Assembly: GCF_030505395.1 (NCBI RefSeq)
Contig: NZ_CP130044.1
Span: 915,001-979,000, forward strand
Direction of reading: 5' to 3'
DNA: 64,000 nt
Source of the DNA: Asticcacaulis sp. ZE23SCel15
Lineage (GTDB): Bacteria > Pseudomonadota > Alphaproteobacteria > Caulobacterales > Caulobacteraceae
This document shows positions 58,716 through 64,000 of the stretch, piece by piece. The position numbers and the translations under genes are program-made. Each line of letters opens with the position of its first letter. Position 1 is the stretch's first letter. Under the pieces are notes generated by a model, which saw only the letters and a list, made by a program, of their open reading frames with translations, was not told the DNA's origin and did no database searches.

Positions 58716-61100
58716 TTAACGACGTAAGCGCACCGTCAACCCCACCGTCCTCGGTTGCGTCAGGAACGCGTTAAACGTCCCTGACTGGAACGGTGCCCCA
58801 AACACGACCTGATAATAGGTCTCGTCGGTCAGGTTCTGGCCCCACAGTTCGACCGCCACACGATCATCCGGTCTCAAAAGGGACAGACGGCCATTCAGCA
58901 GCGTAAACGCTTCCTGCACCTTGATCGCCGCCAGATCTGAGCCGGTATTGTAAGCCGAATTATAACGCGCCGTCAGATTGGCCCGCATAGTCCAGTTCGC
59001 CACCTCACGCTGATAATCCACCCCGGACGTCACCGACCACTTGGGCGCAAATGCCGCCCGCCGGTCAGTCAGGGCCGGCAGACCCACCACCACCTGCGGC
59101 CCGAACTGAGCCTCGGCAAAGGTCGCGCCGCCCCACAGTTTCAGACCCAGTGACGGAATGCTGTAGCGCGTTTCAAACTCCACACCGCGCGACTTCAGTT
59201 CCGGGATCGACTTCACAAGGAAGCTGGTGCCCAGAAACGTATTGAGCTGAAAATCCTCAAACGCCTGATCGAAGACCGCCGCATCCAGCGCCAGCCGCCC
59301 ACGCCACCACCGGCCTTTGAGGCCAATTTCATAGGACTCAGAGGTTTCCGCCGCAAAAGATGTATCCTTGTCCGCCGCAAACGTCGCCGTCTGTTCGCGG
59401 TCGAGATTATAGCCCGCCCCTTTCCAGCCGCGCGCATAGGACGCATAGGTCATCAGCGACGGCAGGGCCTGCCATTTCACACGGAACGACCCGGTCGTAG
59501 CCTCTTCCTCATGGCTTTGGCCATAGGACAGAGCATTAAACGTCGGATTGGCAAAGGATTGGCAGATCGTGCCGACACCGCCGATATTGAGGCTTTGAGC
59601 CCCCGCACAGGCCACACCACCGTCCGAATTTGTATGGCGGCTGATCAGGGTCTTGTCCTGTTTATTGACGCGTAGACCCAAGGTCGCCGTCACAGTTTGG
59701 GTAACATGCCAGCTATTGTCCGTGAACAGAGCAATATTGCGCTCTTTCTGATTATAGACATCGTTCATGCCCTCACCGGCCACAAACGATTGTCCCACGG
59801 GACGCCCGGTAAGCTGCGAGACGCGGTTGATATTGGCACCCCCGGACAGCAACAGCCCCAGATAGGGCTCAAACGCCGAGCCGTAAATATACTGATCGTG
59901 GCGTTCCAAATCCTCGGACGACAGATAAAGACCCACCATCCAGTCAAACACTGTCGTGCGACCAGCCACGCGCAGTTCCTGGCTTAAGGTATCAAAGCGG
60001 TTGCCGAACGCGCCGTCAGGTTCACGGTAATAGATATCGGCTGATGAGAAATCCGCATCATAGCCATTGGTATGATCCCAGTGACGCGCCGCCGTGATCG
60101 AGGTCAGGTCGATCGTATCGGACAGCCGCACCACGGTTTCCACCGATAGGCCCGTATCGACCAGGCTTTGCGCGGTCGAGCGGTTGGACCAGACTTCGCG
60201 GCCCTCGACATTGATCGTTTGCGCCACACCACTATCGGGGACCAGAAGATCGATATAGGCGGACGTCGCCCCCTTCACCACCGCCACACCAGCACAACAA
60301 TTTTCGTCGCGTTTGGTATAGTCACCGATCATACGCACGGCCACGGTGTCATTGGGCGTAAACAACAACTGTCCGCGCGCTGAGTAATAGTTCTGATCAT
60401 TGTCGCGGTCGTCGCTACGCGGGCCGTTGCCGGTATGGACTTTGTACTGACCCTCACGGCTGCGATAAGTCAGGTTCAGAGACCCGGCAACGGTATCGCT
60501 CAACGGCCCGGTAGCGTAACCGGAAACCCCCAGCGTGCCATGCTCACCAGCGGTCAGCTCCAAAGTCTGGCGCGAGGCCATTTCCGGTGCCTTGGTGACG
60601 ACCTGAATAAGGCCCGCCGACGCGCCCTTGCCAAACAGGCCTGACTGCGGCCCTTTGAGGATCTCAACACGGTCAACCTCGCCCAAATCGCTCATGGCGG
60701 TGGCCGTACGCGCCCGCACCACGCCGTCGATCACCACCCCGACCGAGGATTCCAGCCCCGGATTATCACCGACCGTCCCAATGCCGCGCAGACGGGCCGT
60801 GGTCTGGGCTTCGTTGGCGGTGGAGGTAATGATCAACGACGGCGTCAGGCTTTGCAGGTCTTTGAGGTCATGGGCCCCCGCCTGTCTGAGTTGGTCGCCC
60901 GTGACGACCGCGACCGACAATGGCGTGGTCGCCAGCGGTTCAGCCCGTTTCTGGGCCGTGACCACGACTTCTGTCACATCTTCGGTATCCGCATATACCG
61001 GTACGGCATATGCGCCCGCCATCGCCACGACGCTTGTCATGGCGGTAGCAGTTAAGGCCCTAGCGCTCCCCAGCGAGGCCTTAAAGGTTTTTGAGTGCAT
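58716..61100 (-). CDS. TonB-dependent outer-membrane receptor
   Basis: 794 residues. Signal peptide about 1-38 (ending VPVYA), TonB box-like TEVVVTAQ (about 44-51), plug domain (about 55-170: RAEPLATTPLSVAVVTGDQLRQAGAHDLKDLQSLTPSL, SVGVVIDGVVRAR, DRVEILKGPQSGLFGKGASAGLIQVVT), and a 22-strand-type barrel ending in a C-terminal aromatic-poor LTVRLRR. The ligand is not evident; the family serves iron complexes, vitamin B12 and oligosaccharides. No binding-protein or TonB gene is adjacent. Confidence 0.93.
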   Translation of the reverse strand: MHSKTFKASLGSARALTATAMTSVVAMAGAYAVPVYADTEDVTEVVVTAQKRAEPLATTPLSVAVVTGDQLRQAGAHDLKDLQSLTPSLIITSTANEAQTTARLRGIGTVGDNPGLESSVGVVIDGVVRARTATAMSDLGEVDRVEILKGPQSGLFGKGASAGLIQVVTKAPEMASRQTLELTAGEHGTLGVSGYATGPLSDTVAGSLNLTYRSREGQYKVHTGNGPRSDDRDNDQNYYSARGQLLFTPNDTVAVRMIGDYTKRDENCCAGVAVVKGATSAYIDLLVPDSGVAQTINVEGREVWSNRSTAQSLVDTGLSVETVVRLSDTIDLTSITAARHWDHTNGYDADFSSADIYYREPDGAFGNRFDTLSQELRVAGRTTVFDWMVGLYLSSEDLERHDQYIYGSAFEPYLGLLLSGGANINRVSQLTGRPVGQSFVAGEGMNDVYNQKERNIALFTDNSWHVTQTVTATLGLRVNKQDKTLISRHTNSDGGVACAGAQSLNIGGVGTICQSFANPTFNALSYGQSHEEEATTGSFRVKWQALPSLMTYASYARGWKGAGYNLDREQTATFAADKDTSFAAETSESYEIGLKGRWWRGRLALDAAVFDQAFEDFQLNTFLGTSFLVKSIPELKSRGVEFETRYSIPSLGLKLWGGATFAEAQFGPQVVVGLPALTDRRAAFAPKWSVTSGVDYQREVANWTMRANLTARYNSAYNTGSDLAAIKVQEAFTLLNGRLSLLRPDDRVAVELWGQNLTDETYYQVVFGAPFQSGTFNAFLTQPRTVGLTVRLRR

Positions 61101-61248
61101 TAAATTTTCCAGTTACAGCTATGTCACCCGCAGGCAACGGCTGTTGCGTAGCCGGTTTTCTAACGGGTCACAAGCTATTTGCGGTTGATGATAACGCTTA
61201 CCTTACGCTACGGAAACCTGAGCCGGTTTATGAATACCGGCCTATGAC

Positions 61249-61926
61249 TTATAGCACTTTCAAGCCCAGTTCGGACAGAAGTTCTGCGGCCTGAGCGCGC
61301 GAAATGGTCGCCCCTTTGAAGCGGCGGGCATCCTCAAGGCGCACCCCGCCGATGTCCGTACCGCGCAGGTCAGCGCCTTCAAAGCGGGCATTATCCAGGA
61401 TCGCATCGCGCAAAGAGCAGTCCTCAAACACCGCTTTTCTGAAATCACAGCGTTGCAGATCAGCATTGTGCATATCCAGCGATTTCAGTGTCTGCTTGCT
61501 GAACGAAAACCCGCGCAAATGAGCGTCGTTCAGGCGACACTCTTCAAAAGTCACATCGATATTGCGGCTGTCGCTGAAATTAGCACCGGTCAGCTTACAG
61601 CGCTTAAAGGCCGCCTGCGGCAGGACGGTGCCTTTGAATAAGGTATTATTGAAATCGCAGGCGGTGAATTGCGCTTCGGTCAGATCAGCGGAGGTAAAAT
61701 CGGCCTGCCCACCCTTGCAGCCGATGAACTGCGCATGTTCCAATTTCGTGGATTTGAACTTTGTTTTGCGTAAAATGCAGTCCTCAAACACCCAGCCGTT
61801 GAGGATCAAATCCGACAGGTCAATCTCTTCAAGCTCGCACCCAACAAGCTTTATCGGCTCGCCCTTATTGGCCAGCAATAGTATGGCCGCACGGTCGAGG
61901 ATTTGGTCGGTGAGAGTTTGGATCAT
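61249..61926 (-). CDS. pentapeptide-repeat protein
   Basis: 225 residues built of A(D/N)LXX-type five-residue repeats that form a right-handed beta-helix, e.g. CELEEIDLSDLILNGWVFEDC, FTSADLTEAQFTACDFNNTLFKGTV, MHNADLQRCDFRKAVFEDCSLRDAILDNARFEGADLRGTDIGG. The last 25 residues form a helix (ATISRAQAAELLSELGLKVL). Some family members (Qnr, MfpA) protect gyrase by mimicking DNA, but most are of unknown role. It starts 9 bp after the downstream-facing orphan gene. Confidence 0.92.
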   Translation of the reverse strand: MIQTLTDQILDRAAILLLANKGEPIKLVGCELEEIDLSDLILNGWVFEDCILRKTKFKSTKLEHAQFIGCKGGQADFTSADLTEAQFTACDFNNTLFKGTVLPQAAFKRCKLTGANFSDSRNIDVTFEECRLNDAHLRGFSFSKQTLKSLDMHNADLQRCDFRKAVFEDCSLRDAILDNARFEGADLRGTDIGGVRLEDARRFKGATISRAQAAELLSELGLKVL

Positions 61927-61935
61927 CGTTAAAAT

Positions 61936-62400
61936 TTAGCGCAAATTTTCAAGAAAGGCATCGAGTTCGGATACTAACTCTATAGTTAAAGGCAATGATC
62001 TTTTTATTAGAGGTGAAACAATATTAATGTCAATTTGATCATATTTTATATTCATATATTTTAACAACTTATGCGCCTCTGAATCAGAGTAAACTGTAGT
62101 ATTTGCTATTATCAACTGACAATAATATATTAAATAAGCACAATTTATATCGTTTTTGTATTCATCTGAATTTAATTGCGCAACAGCAACCAAGCATGCC
62201 TCGTATGCTCTCAATTTATCATAATTCAAACATATCGATGCGTATAAAATGTTTGCGTAAGGGTGAAACCTAGCAGACGGCCCTCCTCCGTAAACATCAA
62301 AAGCCAAGTTCATAAAACTCTCAGCGTCTTGGAAATTATTTTTACGGCGAGCACTTTTCGCTTTTGCCACCAAAACTGCGTATTTGATCTTCCGAAACAT
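61936..62400 (-). CDS. AT-rich hypothetical protein (TPR-like helices)
   Basis: 154 residues, visibly AT-rich with many AAA, TTT and ATA codons compared with pnp and trmD, so probably acquired. It is all-helical by eye, with a Lys/Arg-rich N terminus and repeated Tyr/Ala/Asn patterns (AESFMNLAFDVY, YANILYASICLNYDKLRAYEACLVAVA) that resemble one TPR pair. No family recognised. It overlaps no neighbour and lies 9 bp from the pentapeptide gene. Confidence 0.7.
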   Translation of the reverse strand: MFRKIKYAVLVAKAKSARRKNNFQDAESFMNLAFDVYGGGPSARFHPYANILYASICLNYDKLRAYEACLVAVAQLNSDEYKNDINCAYLIYYCQLIIANTTVYSDSEAHKLLKYMNIKYDQIDINIVSPLIKRSLPLTIELVSELDAFLENLR

Positions 62401-62433
62401 AGGTGGATACCGACATATTCCAGTTACGGGGTC

Positions 62434-62456
62434 AAGGGGTCCGCGACCCCTTGCCT
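62434..62456 (+). repeat. family A element, left member of an inverted pair
   Basis: AAGGGGTC (62434-62441), CGC, GACCCCTT (62445-62452), preceded by ACGGGGTC. Faces the element at 62518-62551, with a terminator between them. Confidence 0.55.
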
Positions 62457-62463
62457 TAGCCTG

Positions 62464-62507
62464 AAACTAAAAAAGGGTGACCTCATAAGGCCACCCTTTT
62501 TTAGTTT
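62464..62507. terminator. bidirectional terminator of pnp
   Basis: A 16-bp perfect stem AAACTAAAAAAGGGTG (62464-62479) with CACCCTTTTTTAGTTT (62492-62507) and an inner CCT/AGG. Both strands give T6 tracts. Confidence 0.92.
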
Positions 62508-62517
62508 TAAGATTAAA

Positions 62518-62551
62518 GATGAGGGGCCATAGGCCCCTCGCCCCATAACTT
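62518..62551 (-). repeat. family A element at the pnp stop
   Basis: GATGAGGGGCC, ATA, GGCCCCTC then GCCCCATAACTT. It matches the element after dnaA (27229-27263) almost base for base outside the stem, while stem bases differ in pairs. The pnp stop codon (62550-62552) is in its tail. Confidence 0.7.
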
Positions 62552-64000
62552 AGTCGCGGCGCGGACGGCGCGGCGGACGGCGGTCGCCGCGATCACCACG
62601 GTCGGAGCGCTCGGCACGCTCTTCTGAAGGCACTTCCTCACCGGCTTCGATGCGGGCCGCGCGTTCAGCCGCCAGCTTTTCCGAGAGGTCTTCGCCGGTT
62701 TCCTGATCGACGACCTTCATCGACAACTTAGTCTTGCCGCGATCGTCAAAGCCCATAAACTTGACCTTGACTTCGTCGCCTTCTTTCAGAACGTCGGCAA
62801 CCGTGGCGACCTTTTCGTTCTTGATCTGGGAGACGTGGACCAGGCCGTCCTTGGCCCCGAAGAAGTTCACGAACGCGCCGAAATCGACGACCTTCACGAC
62901 CTTACCGTTATAGATAGCGCCAACTTCGGGCTCAGAGGCAATCGACTTGACCCACTCGCGGGCGGCGTCGATCTTGGACTGCTCAGAGGCCGAGATCTTG
63001 ATGGTGCCGTCGTCAGCAATATCTATCTTCGCGCCGGTCTTTTCGACGATTTCGCGAATGACCTTACCGCCGGTGCCGATCACTTCACGGATCTTGTCCG
63101 TCGCGATCTTGATGGTTTCGATCTTAGGCGCAAACTCACCCAGCTCTTCACGGGCACCGGAAATGGCCTTGTTCATCTCTTCCAGGATATGCAGACGGCC
63201 TTCGTTAGCCTGACGCAGCGCCTTGGTCATGATTTCCTCGGTGATGCCGGGAACCTTGATGTCCATTTGCAGCGAGGTGATACCGTTGACGGTACCCGCG
63301 ACCTTAAAGTCCATGTCGCCCAGATGATCTTCGTCACCCAAAATGTCCGACAGAACCGCAAAGCCGTCTTTCTCTAAGATGAGACCCATGGCGATACCGG
63401 ATACCGGCGATTTCAGCGGCACACCGGCATCCATCAGCGCCAGCGACGTACCACAGACGGTGGCCATCGAGGATGAGCCGTTGGATTCGGTGATCTCAGA
63501 GACTACGCGCACGGTGTACGGGAACTCTTCCGCCGACGGCAGCATCGGACGGATCGCACGCCAGGCCAGCTTACCGTGACCGATTTCGCGACGGCCGGGC
63601 GAGCCCATACGGCCGGTTTCACCCACTGAGTATGGAGGGAAGTTATAGTGCAGAAGGAACTTTTCTTTGTAGGTGCCTTCCAGGCTGTCGATGAACTGCT
63701 CATCATCGCCGGTGCCAAGGGTGGCAACGACCAGCGCCTGAGTTTCGCCGCGGGTAAACAGGGCCGAACCGTGGGTGCGCGGCAAAATGCCGACTTCCGA
63801 CACGATCTGACGGACCTTATCGACCGGACGACCGTCAACGCGGCGGCCATGATCGATGATGTCGCGGCGCAGAACGTCGGCTTCACATTCCTTAAAGGCC
63901 GAACCGAAGATGGCGGCATCGACGCCGTCCGGGTTTTCATCGGACTTTACAAGCGCGGCAGCGGCCTTTTTCTTGGCGTCGCCGACGGCATTGCGGCGCT
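62550..64000 (-). CDS. pnp: polyribonucleotide nucleotidyltransferase, C-terminal part
   Basis: About 482 C-terminal residues; the 5' end runs beyond the right edge. Phosphorolytic 3'-5' exoribonuclease of the RNA degradosome. Seen: second RNase PH domain with [25 protein letters not shown] and [31 protein letters not shown]; then KH domain [30 protein letters not shown] (GTGG loop) and S1 domain [33 protein letters not shown]. The tail is Arg/Asp-rich (about 30 residues). It ends in a family A element and a strong terminator. Confidence 0.97.
   Translation of the reverse strand, partial: RRNAVGDAKKKAAAALVKSDENPDGVDAAIFGSAFKECEADVLRRDIIDHGRRVDGRPVDKVRQIVSEVGILPRTHGSALFTRGETQALVVATLGTGDDEQFIDSLEGTYKEKFLLHYNFPPYSVGETGRMGSPGRREIGHGKLAWRAIRPMLPSAEEFPYTVRVVSEITESNGSSSMATVCGTSLALMDAGVPLKSPVSGIAMGLILEKDGFAVLSDILGDEDHLGDMDFKVAGTVNGITSLQMDIKVPGITEEIMTKALRQANEGRLHILEEMNKAISGAREELGEFAPKIETIKIATDKIREVIGTGGKVIREIVEKTGAKIDIADDGTIKISASEQSKIDAAREWVKSIASEPEVGAIYNGKVVKVVDFGAFVNFFGAKDGLVHVSQIKNEKVATVADVLKEGDEVKVKFMGFDDRGKTKLSMKVVDQETGEDLSEKLAAERAARIEAGEEVPSEERAERSDRGDRGDRRPPRRPRRD

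Noticed and set aside
61189-61202. Operator-like TGATAACGCTTACC upstream of the TonB receptor
   Set aside because: The sequence is not symmetric enough to be called an operator and does not share the TGTTAGCGCT core.

Overview
The window is a chromosomal segment of an alphaproteobacterium, most likely of the order Caulobacterales (Asticcacaulis is my best guess). This rests on gene content and gene order (sucCDAB-lpd, gyrB-recF-dnaN-dnaA-rpsT-mutM, trpFBA-accD-folC, tsaE-amgK-murU-addBA-trxA, trmD-rplS), on a TonB receptor and on the protein sequences. No 16S gene is present to confirm it. Most genes are GC-rich. A few, at about 21.4-22.1, 40.2-40.7, 55.8-56.0 and 61.9-62.4 kb, are clearly AT-richer and look acquired.

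Layout. 1-2.7 kb: end of a Pro/Ala-rich protein, a HIT protein and mdh. 2.7-10.1 kb: an accessory block that separates mdh from sucC. It holds a GNAT enzyme, a GyrI-like protein, an ArsR-led operon of five SRPBCC (START-like) domains with VOC and YceI proteins, and a membrane LytTR regulator divergent from a DUF2306 protein. 10.4-21.3 kb: sucC-sucD, then sucA-sucB (an E2 with two lipoyl domains), two tandem secreted paralogues, a membrane protein and lpd. 21.4-30.9 kb: an AT-rich gene with an SSB-like C-terminal tip, then gyrB, recF, dnaN, dnaA, rpsT and mutM. 31-36.2 kb: an aldo/keto reductase, a beta-carbonic anhydrase, an MHS-type transporter split by one stop codon, and a glucokinase-family protein with degenerate catalytic motifs. 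36.3-42.1 kb: trpF-trpB-trpA-accD, an AT-rich membrane protein, and folC. 42.1-52.2 kb (minus strand): trxA, addA, addB, murU, amgK, tsaE and an acyltransferase, mostly with 4-nt overlaps. 52.3-57.2 kb: mmsA, a TPR protein, a 45-residue membrane protein, a thioredoxin-like membrane protein and a PQQ-type sugar dehydrogenase. 57.3-64 kb: rplS, trmD, a TonB receptor, a pentapeptide-repeat protein, an AT-rich orphan and the 3' part of pnp.

Central metabolism (malate dehydrogenase, succinyl-CoA synthetase, 2-oxoglutarate dehydrogenase), replication initiation and processivity, tryptophan synthesis and peptidoglycan recycling are all represented. The least expected material is non-coding. Twin hairpins with identical 12-nt loops sit directly before sucA. 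An 11-bp inverted repeat could mask the folC ribosome-binding site. Three families of small palindromic repeats recur between genes, some forming inverted pairs or overlapping stop codons. There are two candidate small-RNA loci and a recurring LacI-type operator-like 10-mer.
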